A DNA stretch of 64,000 bases from Patagioenas fasciata (GCF_037038585.1 NC_092560.1:54658049-54722048); one strand, 5' to 3'; positions 53,101 to 62,258 are shown, counted from the first letter of the stretch. The notes: generated from the letters alone by a model not told the origin. Numbers and translations are program-made.

Positions 53101-53443
53101 AGTTTTTTTTTTTTTTGTGTGTGTCTTATTTTCTCATACCCAATATAGGAGAGCATCTACAGGAGGAAACTGCAGCAGTTACTCATAGTACAGAAGCTAG
53201 ATGTGCTGCTGGCTGATTGTATCCAGATGTTTCCTTTGACTCTAGTGCAGAAGGCATTTAACGTGAATGTCATTGGTATGAATAGTTGTGACAGAATTAC
53301 TATGCACACAAAGAGTATGTTGAAGAGTATGTCTTGATTTTTTGTTTTAAATGCAGTGTAACACTTCCTGCAACTCAATTATTTTTCTCTCTTTTTCTAA
53401 GATACAGGACAACTTACAAAAACTACTTGAAGATGGTGAATGA
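22855..53443 (+). CDS. GRAMD2B: GRAMD2B, GRAM-domain ER membrane protein (14 spliced coding exons)
   Basis: Join 22855-22946, 35230-35352, 37500-37587, 37900-37966, 38934-39037, 43204-43299, 44266-44337, 44454-44534, 45225-45336, 47051-47173, 47367-47454, 47859-47960, 49698-49791, 53402-53443. The total is 1284 nt, or 427 residues plus stop, against about 432 as I remember human GRAMD2B. Every junction is GT-AG and the phase is unbroken. Identity rests on recall of the human protein: GRAM-domain stretches such as CALQKEILYQGKLF and KKTKTALLVPNALIIATVTDR are almost unchanged, as are NSPNPSS and ELTAN further on. The GRAM domain (about 108-214) is a PH-like lipid-binding fold. A single hydrophobic helix (about 341-360) anchors the protein, probably in the ER, with the GRAM domain in the cytosol. 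No VASt/ASTER sterol-transfer domain is present, which separates it from GRAMD1A-C. The paralogue GRAMD2A marks ER-plasma membrane contacts, and a similar role here is inference. The start codon is the least certain part. Confidence 0.95.
24236..24373. repeat. T/G simple repeat, (TTTG)n-like
   Basis: About 140 bp of TTTG, TTTTG and T-runs in intron 1. On the minus strand it reads as Lys/Asn/Thr/Gln-rich peptides (for example 24140-24454), which are artefacts. Confidence 0.95.
27143..27445 (+). CDS. Unrecognised coding-like open frame in GRAMD2B intron 1
   Basis: A 100-codon frame lies within intron 1. From its internal Met (27173) the composition (MASIGESGCCSGGQPMDSG, then acidic and Ser/Gln-rich) resembles a protein N-terminus more than the surrounding intron. 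A TTTTACAG acceptor-like site precedes it at about 27155. No donor in the phase required by GRAMD2B exon 2 is convincing: GTGACG at about 27282 is in the wrong phase, and GTCACA near 27339 is weak. It may be an alternative first exon, a lineage-specific exon or chance. The product is unknown. Confidence 0.2.
   Translation: MKFYRTCKCTMASIGESGCCSGGQPMDSGKARTEEDGLQSIQTPCPGDAENKKSSWPQQGSGHHLSHLILLRISFSQTSEGKWFLIFSVSVKGILVVGVC
27545..27571. repeat. Poly(A) run
   Basis: Two A-runs separated by CC in intron 1. No gene-like sequence precedes them on the + strand. Confidence 0.9.
35230..35352 (+). CDS. GRAMD2B: GRAMD2B exon 2
   Basis: The acceptor follows a long T-run (about 35203-35219) and CTTTGTAG; the donor is GTAATG. 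The exon encodes residues 31-71 plus two bases, an acidic-basic low-complexity stretch that includes DGENGTDEKRRAG, aligned with AENGVEEKKKACR in human. The first base completes a codon begun by exon 1, so any alternative first exon must also end two bases into a codon. A longer ORF in another frame (35103-35438) is a shadow: it runs through both splice sites. Confidence 0.92.
36664..36762. repeat. T/G simple repeat, TTTG then TTGG units
   Basis: A TTTG/TGG-rich run in intron 2 ends in GTTGGTTGGTTGG. The minus ORFs across it (36607-36958) are low-complexity artefacts. Confidence 0.93.
37500..37587 (+). CDS. GRAMD2B: GRAMD2B exon 3
   Basis: The acceptor is TTCAG and the donor is GTAGAG. It encodes residues 72-101, including TKSSTDG and KSDPKIERKK, which match the human segment around SKSSFDG and KNDPKTERKK. 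The segment is serine- and lysine-rich and probably disordered. It links the N-terminus to the GRAM domain. Confidence 0.95.
37900..37966 (+). CDS. GRAMD2B: GRAMD2B exon 4 (start of GRAM domain)
   Basis: The acceptor is TTTTTTAG and the donor is GTAAGT. It encodes residues 102-123 plus one base and contains NAHFHKLFLDVP and DEPLKQ, the conserved lead-in to the GRAM fold in this family. Intron 3 is only 312 bp, the second shortest in the gene. Confidence 0.96.
38934..39037 (+). CDS. GRAMD2B: GRAMD2B exon 5 (GRAM domain core)
   Basis: The acceptor is TGTTACAG and the donor is GTTAGT. It encodes residues 124-158: SFTCALQKEILYQGKLFLSE and then NWICFHSKVFGKDTK. The G-K-L-F, N-W-I-C-F and S-K-V-F-G motifs are diagnostic of GRAM domains in the GRAMD1/GRAMD2 family. 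I see only one conservative change from the human version as I remember it. Confidence 0.97.
39208..39271. repeat. (ATT)n microsatellite, about 21 copies
   Basis: An uninterrupted run of ATT triplets in GRAMD2B intron 5, about 170 bp after exon 5. Long perfect trinucleotide runs are usually polymorphic. Confidence 0.98.
41080..41107. repeat. Poly(T) run, 28 bases
   Basis: A homopolymer in intron 5. A poly(A) run follows 83 bp later (41190-41207). I found no retrocopy between or beside them. Confidence 0.97.
43204..43299 (+). CDS. GRAMD2B: GRAMD2B exon 6 (GRAM domain)
   Basis: The acceptor is TTTCAG and the donor is GTAAGT. It encodes exactly 32 codons (residues 159-190) with phase 0 at both ends. 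The strand pattern ISIPVLSVTLLKKTKTALLV followed by PNALIIATVTDR is the second half of the PH-like GRAM barrel. The basic KKTKT patch is a plausible phosphoinositide contact, by family analogy only. Confidence 0.97.
43970..44010. repeat. (GTTT)n simple repeat
   Basis: Five GTTT units flanked by T-runs in intron 6, about 250 bp before exon 7. Confidence 0.93.
44266..44337 (+). CDS. GRAMD2B: GRAMD2B exon 7 (end of GRAM domain)
   Basis: The acceptor is TTTTTCAG and the donor is GTAAGT. It has 24 codons with phase 0 at both ends (residues 191-214). YMFVSLLSRDTTYKLLKSIC is the closing strand and C-terminal helix of the GRAM domain. Because exons 6 and 7 are symmetric, skipping either would keep the frame but break the domain. 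Confidence 0.97.
44454..44534 (+). CDS. GRAMD2B: GRAMD2B exon 8
   Basis: The acceptor is TCTTTCAG and the donor is GTAAAT. It has 27 codons with phase 0 at both ends (residues 215-241). The segment is serine-, asparagine- and proline-rich (GNSPNPSS and ENSFRAD) and nearly the same as in human. It begins the linker after the GRAM domain. Intron 7 is only 116 bp, the shortest in the gene. Confidence 0.96.
45225..45336 (+). CDS. GRAMD2B: GRAMD2B exon 9
   Basis: The acceptor is CTGTCAG and the donor is GTGCGT. It encodes residues 242-278 plus one base: an acidic DFNEDYSDLDG block, then QQRRQEMEESSS and SHTPELE. Multiple Ser/Thr-Pro and acidic-flanked serines suggest a phosphorylated disordered linker (inference). 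Confidence 0.95.
47051..47173 (+). CDS. GRAMD2B: GRAMD2B exon 10 (divergent linker)
   Basis: The acceptor is TTGACAG and the donor is GTAAGG. It encodes residues 279-319 plus one base. This is the least conserved part of the protein, though ETQTHLKVSK and VPDGKA still align with ESQTVLNVSK and VPEGKA in human. It lies between the GRAM domain and the membrane anchor. Confidence 0.92.
47367..47454 (+). CDS. GRAMD2B: GRAMD2B exon 11 (start of membrane anchor)
   Basis: The acceptor is CTTGCAG and the donor is GTAAGT. It encodes residues 320-348 plus two bases. A basic HKVKSQK stretch precedes the start of the hydrophobic helix (NHVLIFYAI), the usual cytosolic-side charge for a tail-anchored-like ER protein. 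Confidence 0.95.
47859..47960 (+). CDS. GRAMD2B: GRAMD2B exon 12 (end of membrane anchor)
   Basis: The acceptor is CTTACAG and the donor is GTAAGA. It encodes residues 349-382 plus two bases. VCVLIFSTFYMRY completes the transmembrane helix. ISVLEERLVSIT then starts a short heptad-like segment, as in the human protein. Confidence 0.95.
49698..49791 (+). CDS. GRAMD2B: GRAMD2B exon 13
   Basis: The acceptor is TTGACAG and the donor is GTAACT. It encodes residues 383-414. LCDELTANLIKLEK is a leucine-spaced helix matching human LCQELTANIVKLEK. It ends in phase 0, so the final 13 residues come from a separate tiny exon more than 3.6 kb away. Confidence 0.95.
49792..53401 (+). other. GRAMD2B: GRAMD2B intron 13 (3.6 kb)
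   Basis: This intron separates the last 42 coding bases from the rest. It contains the solo LTR at 50402-51178 and a possible cryptic exon at 53149. The remainder is ordinary AT-rich intron. Confidence 0.85.
50402..51178 (-). mobile_element. Solo LTR-type element with perfect 5-bp target duplication, in GRAMD2B intron 13
   Basis: The element starts TGTGGTAGGCTAACCTTGGC and ends CCAGTACA. It is bounded by GGTGT at 50397-50401 and again at 51179-51183. The interior (Cys/Pro-coding C-rich stretches, GGGTCAAGATAAAGACAGGG near the left, CCCCCAAACCTTGACACC near the right) resembles an LTR family I recall as abundant in songbirds and other birds. Orientation (minus) is by analogy with that family and is uncertain. 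It carries no coding capacity; short ORFs at 50491-51210 are incidental. Confidence 0.75.
53402..53443 (+). CDS. GRAMD2B: GRAMD2B exon 14, terminal coding part with stop
   Basis: The acceptor is TTTTCTAAG. Only 42 nt are coding: 13 residues, IQDNLQKLLEDGE, then TGA. This matches human IQNNLQKLLENGD. The same exon continues into the 3' UTR. A 76-residue ORF over this position (53334-53564) is in another frame and is not the gene. Confidence 0.95.
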   Translation: MQDNLQKLLEDGE

Positions 53444-54635
53444 AACGTCGATGTTCTGGGACTGCTTTAGACCTCATTCTTCTCTCTTGAGAAACAGTTC
53501 CAAAGGAGCTCTGCTGGCCAGAGTTCAAGCTTCTTTAGTCCAGGCCAAGCTTAAACTACTGTAAAGCTCATGTCAAAATACAGAAAGTTTATTCTTGAGC
53601 ATGTGTCTATATGTTTTGAAAACATATCTTTTGATCTATATGTATCTATATGTTTTGAAAATAAGGGGATTTTTCCTTCTCTGCTGAGTGTGAATTAATG
53701 GATTCTAGCCTTGCTTTTACAGCAGTGCAAACCTTGTGCAACTCCTTTTACCTCAGCATTTGCTTTCTTCATGTTGTCACTGAAGCGTGAATGGGAAGAA
53801 TTTCAGTCATGACTCATGTGCTGAAGTGTTGTGTGAATGAGCTAATATCTGTCTCAGCTATGGCTATGGATTGGTGCTGTGCTCTTCATTTTTACTTCGT
53901 CGTGCCCTAGTATCCCAAAGATCGGAAAACAGGCACTTCTGGATTTGGTTATGTGAAGTTTTGAATGTTTGAGTTGTGCTCAGTTCTCAGGTGCTGTAAA
54001 AAGGCTCAATTCTACTTTCTGTGGCATTGCATCACCGCTGAGGGTAAGATCTGTTTCTACAGGGCATCCAGTTTCCATTGAAGCCAAGCTTGAAATATGA
54101 ATGAACTCACCAACTTACAATCAAGTTGCTTATGAATAGCAGTAAGGGTGACATGTCTGCACAACTTTGAACTGCTAGGTTTTTTGTCCACTCATATGGT
54201 CTCTGTCCATTAAGTTAATTGACGTTAAGACCCTCAGTCGCCTTTTCTTGGAGTTGCATGGGGTTTTGGTTGGCTGAGGAGGCACAATTTGTGTTCAAGT
54301 TGATGGAAGTCTTGTCTTGGTATGTGACTCCAGAGACCAGATCTTTCCATATAATGGAAACTTGTGAATTAATAATGCAGCAATCAATCAGTGGAGTGAA
54401 TGAAAAAGTGGACTCCTTTGTTATATCATACTATTGTTTTCACAGTGCCTAAGATGGGCTATATGGGGATTTTAGCTTTCTCATTTCTGGTTAGTTTTAA
54501 AAAAGCAATATTTAACATAATAACAACTAGTATCTATAAAGTAACAGTATTGTTTATAATATGCTATGCATTTTATAACCATTTCTGTGAAATGTACCTA
54601 CTTTGTTTAAATAAACCTTTTTAAACCAAGCAATT
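53444..54635 (+). other. GRAMD2B: GRAMD2B 3' UTR
   Basis: About 1.2 kb of non-coding sequence runs from the stop codon to the first canonical AATAAA I see downstream (54610). It is AT-rich toward its end. It contains a 17-bp exact direct repeat (53606-53622 and 53645-53661). The 3' end is approximate because the cleavage site cannot be read from sequence alone. Confidence 0.7.
54610..54615 (+). terminator. Poly(A) signal AATAAA of GRAMD2B
   Basis: Canonical AATAAA, 1.17 kb after the stop codon. Cleavage would be expected about 15-30 bases later, near 54630-54645. Confidence 0.7.
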
Positions 54636-56780
54636 CAGTGCTATAATTCGGATGAACCCAATTCCATCCATCCGTTTTAGTCAGACATGATGTTCATGAT
54701 CTGAGGAGGCTTCTACCTCACAGTACCAATTTTGCACAACACCTGGTACCCAACACAGGGGGTTAGGAACTGCATATTCCTGATGTGCTTCCTTTTACTT
54801 GGCTGTACTCGGGGTCTTCCTCGGTTGCAACAGCGGAGGAAATTTGGACCCCAGATTTTTGAGTCGTTTTCTCTGTTGATCAGTCCTCAAAGGATGTTGG
54901 ATGAGTTGTAATGTTCAGACAGCTGAGAAAGCCCAGTGTGCTCTCTAATGTGCCTTCCTGGCTCAAGTTTCCAGGCTACCTGTTGCAGCCTCTGTCTTTT
55001 CTTCCTCAGCTATTGTAAGATTATTTTAATCCTTGGTTTCACAGGAAAACTACTGAAATAAGTTATTTTTTCTTATTTTTCCGTCATTTTCTGTACTCTT
55101 TCCACAATTACACACTTATGCAACAGTTTGGATTCTGGCCTCATCCTCTCCCTTCTCTACTTCACTCCCTTTAATTTTGTAGCAGTAACATAAGTCCGTA
55201 GTTCTGTTTATGGTTTAAAAATTTATGCCACAAGTCACCTTTATCAAAGGAACTTCAAGGAAACCTGATCGTATCCAGCAGCTGAACTGAGTTGGCCTGT
55301 TACTCCATTGCATCAGCAAGGACATGCTTTGCTATAAGAAAACAAGGGGAGAGCGATAATATTTAGCATGTGCCTTATGTAAAACAGGCTGGCTAAACCC
55401 TTATCATTAGCCGTAAGTGAACAGAGTAATTACCAGAGTAAATGAGTAATCAGAAGTGGGTGCATGCCCTTTAGCCTGGTGGAGCAGGTGAGTCTGGACA
55501 GAGGTGCAACAGCCTCTTTCAGGCGGAGGAGAAGTAAATTACCCTCCAAAGAAAGAAGTGGCGTGTGGTGCATGTGACTCTGTGGTCACATCAGTTTCCT
55601 GGTGCAATTCAGCGTGGCAACATCTTCTCTGCTCTTCACCTGGTACCCTCGCTCCTTGTTTTCTGAGAGGAGGAGGAGGGTGTCTCGAGGAGTCTGCACA
55701 GTGGGGCAGTGTATGGTACTGTGTTACATGCAGACCAGGAGATACAGGGCACAGGAGACCCTGTGAGGGCGAAGTTTAAAAGTGTGAGTGCAGCAGTTTC
55801 CAATCCTGCAATACAGTCTGGTGATTTAAGGGGAGGAAAGTAACAGCAGCAGTGACAAGCAAGAAAAACCTTCTTCCTGCAAGGGTGGGAGCCAGGCAAA
55901 GAGTGAGGGGGCTTTTCCTCCCAGCATCTGCAGTGGGTAGTGTCAACAAAGGCCACAAGGAAGCATTTTGCTGTTTGGCGAAGGTGATGTGGTAGTTTGC
56001 AGAACTAAGTGGCAAAGACGTGCAACTTTAAGGCAGTGGGCAATCTGCAGCAAATGCTTAACACGTGGTGTTAGTAACTTTTTCTATAGTGTGCTGCATA
56101 GGCTGCCTGGAAATCTGATTTTAAAAGCTGATTTTCTTATTTCTTCTTGGTTCTGTTTTTCAAATTTAAGTTTTGTCTGTCGTCGCTTATAGCACAGAGG
56201 CTGGAAAAAAAACAGGGTTCTGCCAGCTGTGAAGGATGTAGAAGTATCAGTTTCTGGAAAGATGCTTTGAAACTGCAGATGTATGTAAGGCAACAGAGGC
56301 AGATCACGAATGTTTTTTTCTAGTTGGAGTTGATGAGTTGGTGACTGAATTGTTTTTTCTTGACAGTCTTAACCCAACCATCTGCATTTCGTGTGAGTGC
56401 TTATTCTAAGAGAGTTTAAAAAAAAAAAAAGTGTTTTAATTTATTTCTCAGAAAATTAATTTTGAGGAAGCTCCCAAATCACTTTGGTAGTTGTGGGTAG
56501 GAGTTATACACATGACCAAAGTTATCCACGGACATGGGGCCAATATGCAGCAAGTGGAGGCCTTTTGTCCTGGTGTGGTGAGACTCATTTAAAGTGTTGT
56601 TTTCCACCTTGCTGGTATGAATGTGTACCAAATAGCTTATAGTTTCAAGGTGAGGGGTGCGGAGGGGTGAGCAAACAAGGAAGTATATTATAGGTATGAT
56701 ATTCTGGTGTTTGGTAACTCATCTATCTTAAGGCTTTTGGCAAGACCAAGAGTGCTTTCCATTTCTCCTTTCTTCCATAT
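54636..56780. other. Intergenic downstream of GRAMD2B
   Basis: No exon recognised. Overlapping ORFs around 55504-56015 sit in a slightly GC-richer patch on both strands and show no domain. Confidence 0.5.
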
Positions 56781-57130
56781 CAGAGAGTTACAGAATGGTT
56801 GGGGTTGAAAGGGACCTCTGGACATCATCTACTCCAACTCACCTGCTAAAGCAGATTCACATGGAGAAATCACACAGGAATCCATCCAGGCAGGTTTTGA
56901 ACGTCTCCAGAGAAGGAGACTCCACAACCTCTCTGGGCAGCCTGTTCCAGTGCTCTGGCACCGTCAAAGTGAAGATGTTTCTCCTAATATTCAGATGGAA
57001 CCTCCTGTGCTTCAGTCTGTGCCTGTTGCCCCTCATTCTATTGTTGGACACCACTGAAAAGAGCCTGGTCCCATCCTCTTGACACTCACCATTGAGATAT
57101 TTATAAGCATAAATAAGTTTCCAGCTCATA
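56781..57130 (-). mobile_element. CR1 3'-end fragment, antisense
   Basis: About 350 bp reads as the reverse complement of a CR1 3' end: AGAATGGTTGGGGTTGAAAG at the left edge, CAACCTCTCTGGGCAGCCTG in the middle, and GAGCCTGGTCCCATCCTCTT near the right. The overlapping minus ORF 56857-57129 is the tail end of the CR1 coding sequence ([20 protein letters not shown]). It is clearly younger than the copies at 17970 and 19350. Confidence 0.9.
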
Positions 57131-59457
57131 GTCAGCTGACAAATGTTAAATAAATCTCCTGGTTTCTGCTAACCAGGCCTTTGTGCGCTATTCCTCAGCT
57201 GATTCAGCAGCAGCTGCTGGTGAGGTGATACTCCCAAGAACATAGGAGACTTTGCATTTACAGAGCAAGTGTCACATGTAATAAAGATCACGAAAAAGCT
57301 GACTATTTAAACAGAAAACTGAACAAACAGTTTCTTTTGTGCGCAGTGCCTGTGTGTGCGCTTCTGCAAACAGCAGAGGAATAATGTTGTTTGAAAGGAT
57401 TTTGCCAGCCCTTGCTTTCACTTTGCCTGGTGAGACTATCTGAGCCTAACATGCAAATTTGCTCAAGTGGGAAAATTGACTAATCTCATATGACATTTCC
57501 AGGTTTATGTTTTGAACACCGTGGAGCTTCCTGTTAAACGTAATTACATGTAATGAGACTTTACAGAAGGGATGAGGTCTTTTACTTTCTTAGGTTGCAA
57601 AATCAGTGTAATACAGTTTTGTAGACATAGAGCTTAATGATAACCTGTTGTTCAGCCAACAGTTGCAACAACATACATACCAGTAAGTTTCATTTAAAGT
57701 TCTCTTATTTCCTGTTTATCAGAAGCCTTCCTAGATTTTAACAAAAACAGTCAAATACATACAATAAAACAATCTACACCACATGCACTAAACAGCATTT
57801 ATGGCAAGTTTATTCCTTGAGCTTCACCCAGTGTTATGATGCTTTTAACTATTCCTGTCCAAAATATAGGCATTTCACTGCTACATACGTAGTTGTTTAT
57901 TAGACCTTCTGTTTTTCGTCCTGATGTGTTCTACTGATCCTCATGATTCCATGTAGTCAAACTGTCCAGCAATACTGTGCCGACTCAGATTAAATTTAAA
58001 ATTATTTGTGTGATTAAGTGTACATCCTTACAGCAGCATGGTTAGGAGCCCTCGTCTACACCCACAGCTGGTAGGACCCTCGAAGGGGATGATCCCAAGA
58101 AGAAACTGATTAGGAAAGTGCTTTGACAAGATACCAGCAGGACTGGCATAATAAATCAGCAGCTTTTGTCTTTCTTCCACACCTGGTATCATAATTCACA
58201 AACAAGTGTTCAGGCTGCCACATCCTAGCAAGCAGACCTAGAGGAGGAATTCAAGGAAATCATGTGTTGGCAAAGCCTTCCCAAGCTCATGTTTCTAATA
58301 CAAAGAGTATAAGAATATTCCAGCTGTCCCCTAATGAAGTTACAAATGCTTTTCATGAATCCCCACAATGGGCAGTGTTTGCACCAAAAATCTTCCCTCT
58401 CCTGGAAGGTCCAAGCACCTTTCCAGCTGTTGGTGAATGGGGGAACCACCCTGAGTTGGATGTCTGTTTACTAAGTAGACATCTGTGCCAAAAAACTTGG
58501 AAAATAGCTCCTCAAAGAGAGTGTCCTAGGAATTATTGCCCTCCATATACATTTAATACTGGCTAGGCTCACTGCCAGCCTCAGTGAATTCAGTCTAGAT
58601 ATCTTTTTTCCTCTCCCCCCCTCTTTTTTTTTTTTTCCTTTTATCCATTGTGTGTGGAGCCTGTGCCAATGTATTTTATCGTGTATGTGACCTTCCTGCC
58701 TTGCCAACTTCTGTACTACGTTCATTTGTATACTCCTTAAAAGTTCATTATGTACTTGAAGTTGAAAAGATATCTTTTGCCAGGTTTTACATAACAGCAA
58801 GCTCATGTCATGATGATGTAGTAAGTGCATCCTATTCTGGAGGTGTGGAATTCTATACTAAGCTTCATAATGAGGACTTGCTAGTCTTTGGCAATGCAGG
58901 TGATTTGGACTGTACAATAAAGACCTTTTCAACTGTTGTTCTCACTTAACAGTATTGATAAGGTATTTTTCCACTAAGTAGGCATTTTAGCAGTGCTTAG
59001 CAGGAGATTAAAGGAAAACCATTGCAATGTGCTGTCAAGTACAAAATTAAAATAGCTGTTCTCACTGTCTACAGATAGATAAAGGATGCTTTCAAGAAAA
59101 AAAGCTAATGAGTAACTTAATTATAACCTTATATGCTGGACATGGCACACAGGGTAAAATACAGCTGTAAATCCTTCCCACACTTACAGCTCTTTATCGT
59201 GGAAATATGCACACGTGGCTGCATTCTGGGGCAGGGGCAAGATGGGAGGAAAGTTGGCTTGTACCGACAGCTGTTCCCACAGCGTATGTAATGAACCATG
59301 AACCTTCTTTCACAGATGAATCGCTTGGCAAATAAATGCTTTATGGCACTGGGTTATGATACTAGCATTGAAGAGATGTCCTTCTGTTTTCCCTAAAAAC
59401 AGTTCTTAGCAATTGTAATAGACTTAACGATATATTTGTTAATCAAACTGGTCTAAA
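57131..59457. other. Intergenic, no gene recognised
   Basis: I searched by eye on the minus strand for the end of ALDH7A1, the expected convergent neighbour in human, and found none. ORFs at 58264-58949 have no motif. Confidence 0.5.
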
Positions 59458-60131
59458 TGGATATGTTATCGGTGGCTGTAAAACCTGAGCATATAATATT
59501 AGTACATGCTGCCATTAAACAATGCAACCTGTATGTAGTCTTTGTAAAAAAAACACTTTTTCCACAGATATGTGTAAAAGCCTAATTTAGTGTACCCTGC
59601 AGAACATTCAGGAAGAGACTGACAGAGATAAGGGCACAGTTGCATCCTTGTGTGAATGGGATAACGGGGGTCTTCAGCACAAAGCGGAAGGAAAACCAGC
59701 TCAAGCCCTTGGAGCCTTGGCCAAACCCAGCATGCTAGGCCAAAGATAAGAAATGCACAACAAAATAGACGGCAGCCTTCATTCAAAAGACCCCCACCTG
59801 TGACCGCCCGGAGACACTGCGCAGGCACAACAGGAAAGAGCCAAAGCTGAAGACTATAGATATAATTCCTTGGAACTCATTTTAATAAGAATAGCCTTTT
59901 CAAGGAAAGGTTATGAATATGTATAGGCGTTTCTGGAATAACCATGAATATGTAATCCTTTACCACATTTAACCAAGCTTGCTGCTACTGGAAAGGCGCG
60001 CCATGGTGGAGCGCAGACTCCCCGGTCGCCCAGCACTGTTTTGCCCGCTTGCCACTTGCTACAATAAATTCTAAGCAATTTATTCTGATGAGTCCGTGCT
60101 ATTTATCGTGATTGTCTATAACACAATGCCA
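59458..60131 (+). mobile_element. Probable solo LTR of an endogenous retrovirus
   Basis: A GC-raised R/U5-like block (GCGCAGACTCCCCGGTCGCC at about 60011-60030) is followed by AATAAA at 60063-60068 and a T-rich tail, the layout of an LTR on the + strand. The ends carry inverted similarity (TGTTAT at 59464; ATAACA ending at 60123). With ends at TGGATATG and ATGCCA, the flanks CTAAA and CTAAC form a 5-bp duplication with one mismatch. The edges may be off by about 10 bp. No internal retroviral genes are next to it. Confidence 0.6.
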
Positions 60132-61911
60132 CTAACGGCACACATTAAAAAAATACAAAATCTGCGTTGTCTGATTGGGAAATGCCTTCCGAATAATCTG
60201 ATCAACAGTGATGGCTGTAAGGAAGGTGGTTGTTGAACTGAAAGGCTTAAGCTTCTTGATTGTGGGAGCACGCCTACCACACTCCTGTTCCAAGTCCCTT
60301 CTTACACTTCTGGTTCTGAAATAATGTTTAAACCATCACAGTAACCCCTCCCATGAAAACCATTTGTGGTTTGGGGTCTAACTGAATGAATGAAAGGAAA
60401 AAACTTTGATTAGTGTTAGGACTAAAGAAACAAGGGTGCTCAGAGCTGACTGTTGAGAGATCCCATACTTAATTGCTTCTTCCTTCTGTTTATAGCCCAT
60501 CCTCTGCCTTCTTGTGCTACCAGATGTAACCCAGATCCAGAAGCTGATCTGCTAAATAGTAATCATCTCTATACCCTATATCAAAGACAGGCCTGTAAGC
60601 AATGCCTGCAATAATATTTTAGGAGTTTTGCTGACATTATTACTTTTCCCCTCAATTATTTTCAGTAATTTTATTCCATGCAAAGTGAAACACTCTTGGA
60701 AACCGCAAGAACATTGAGGCCATTTCTCTGTACATCTGACCTGTACCTCCAAGCATCCCCAATGAGACACAGAAAAGTGAGGTGAACCAAATGTGTCAGC
60801 AGCAATAACTTCGGCTTCTGCGGAACTCTATTTGCCCTCCTCAGCTGTCAGCATCAGAAAAAATTCCTCTTATATAAATGACAATAGGGGATTACAAAAG
60901 AATAATGTAATTGTCCTGTGGGTTTTTTTGTTTGTTGGTTGGTTTGTTTTCCCTCAGGAAGCAAATGGAGTCACCTAATGCAATCAGACCTGGATTACTA
61001 TGTCCAACCTATGGAAGTCAGATTTTTTTTTAAGTTGGGAGAGCCTTTAATATTAAAGTTAGAAGAATGTCTGTCAGAGCAAATGTGCCTCAGGATAAGA
61101 TGGACTGTAAACTAAGTGCAATGTTTGGCTCCTGCAAGGTTACATGCCGACACACTTCACTGGATTTTTTCCTCCTTGTTTTGAATAGTGAAATCAGGCT
61201 CCAGACACTAACATCAAACAGAAACAAACTCCCTCGTCTCTAACTTTCTCTGCTTACTGGTTTTCCCATTCATTTCTTCTTAATGAATCAGCTCTACTCA
61301 GCTATAAGCAGCAGAGCCAGCAAATACTGGGTCTGTTTTAATGTTTATAATAAGGTCTATAAGCTAATATTAGAAATTTCATTTATATTTCTGCCTTTGG
61401 TGAAAAAATGTGGTTCTTTTCATGTTGGACACAAACACTAACAACTGTGCAGTATTCTATGCAGTGTTCTTTTCAAAAGCTTTTTTCCTGCAGTTCTGAA
61501 TCCAACCTTATTTTTTTTTCCTGAACTCTCAGGTTGAGAGATCTTTAAGTTCGTATGATTTGGAAAGTGTGGGTATTTACACTGGTCTGAATTGATCCAT
61601 TCTTTCTTTCACAAGTAAAAACTTGTTACAATATATCCCAAGCATGTTTGAGTGGACGTGTAACAGCTCTGCTATTTTTGTGTGGTGTCCTGGGCCATCC
61701 CAGAAGGAAAATAGTGATTTGAAGAACTCATTAAAAATAGTTGTGCAAAGTATGCTTCATGTTTCTGTTTCCTGTAGAACAACACAAGATGGAATAACAC
61801 AGGCTAAATACCGGTAAGGATTAGCCTTTCTGTGAACTTTCAGTATTTATTGTTCAGAAGGAAGAAGGCAGTGAACAACAAGAAGAGTAAATGATATGAT
61901 CAGCACACAAG
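60132..61911. other. Intergenic, no gene recognised
   Basis: AT-rich sequence between two probable LTRs. I saw no retroviral gag, pol or env reading frames, which argues against the two LTRs belonging to one provirus; their sequences and orientations also differ. Confidence 0.5.
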
Positions 61912-62252
61912 ACTGTGTACTCATACACAGGCACGTCGCAAGAAGAGCCAGAGGCCACAAATGCATTGCAAAGAGCAAGTTTTATTTTAGCTACCTCTCT
62001 ACTGGGGGATCTCTGAAGTAGCACCTGAGCTCCCAGGCAGAGGTGACACAAACGGGGACGCAGGCGCTGGTCAGTTCAGCCCTGCTGGAAGATCACTGGG
62101 CCTGCTGAGCTCGCCTGTATTTCAAGGCTTCAGGCAGGCACAGCCTCCCGCTCTTTCTCACAACAAAGCAGGAATCTCAGGCACAGTGATAAGGTGCCTA
62201 GAGTTTCTCCCAGGCCTATGTTCTCTAACACAGAGGTTCTACTCATCAAGCA
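61912..62252 (-). mobile_element. Possible short solo LTR, antisense
   Basis: Read on the minus strand, AATAAAACTTGCTCTTTGCA (about 61967-61986) is followed by a short U5-like stretch to ACACAGT. This is preceded by about 250 bp of moderate-GC sequence, the order expected of an LTR. CACAAG occurs on both sides (61906-61911 and 62253-62258). The left terminus (ACTGTG) is not a clean TG...CA end, so boundaries and class are uncertain. Confidence 0.4.
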
Positions 62253-62258
62253 CACAAG

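Noticed and set aside
57798-57832. Minus-strand peptide ending EAQGINLP, faintly like the ALDH7A1 C-terminus (AQGIKFQ)
   Set aside because: Only four residues agree, the upstream residues do not match the conserved ALDH7A1 sequence, and no splice acceptor fits.
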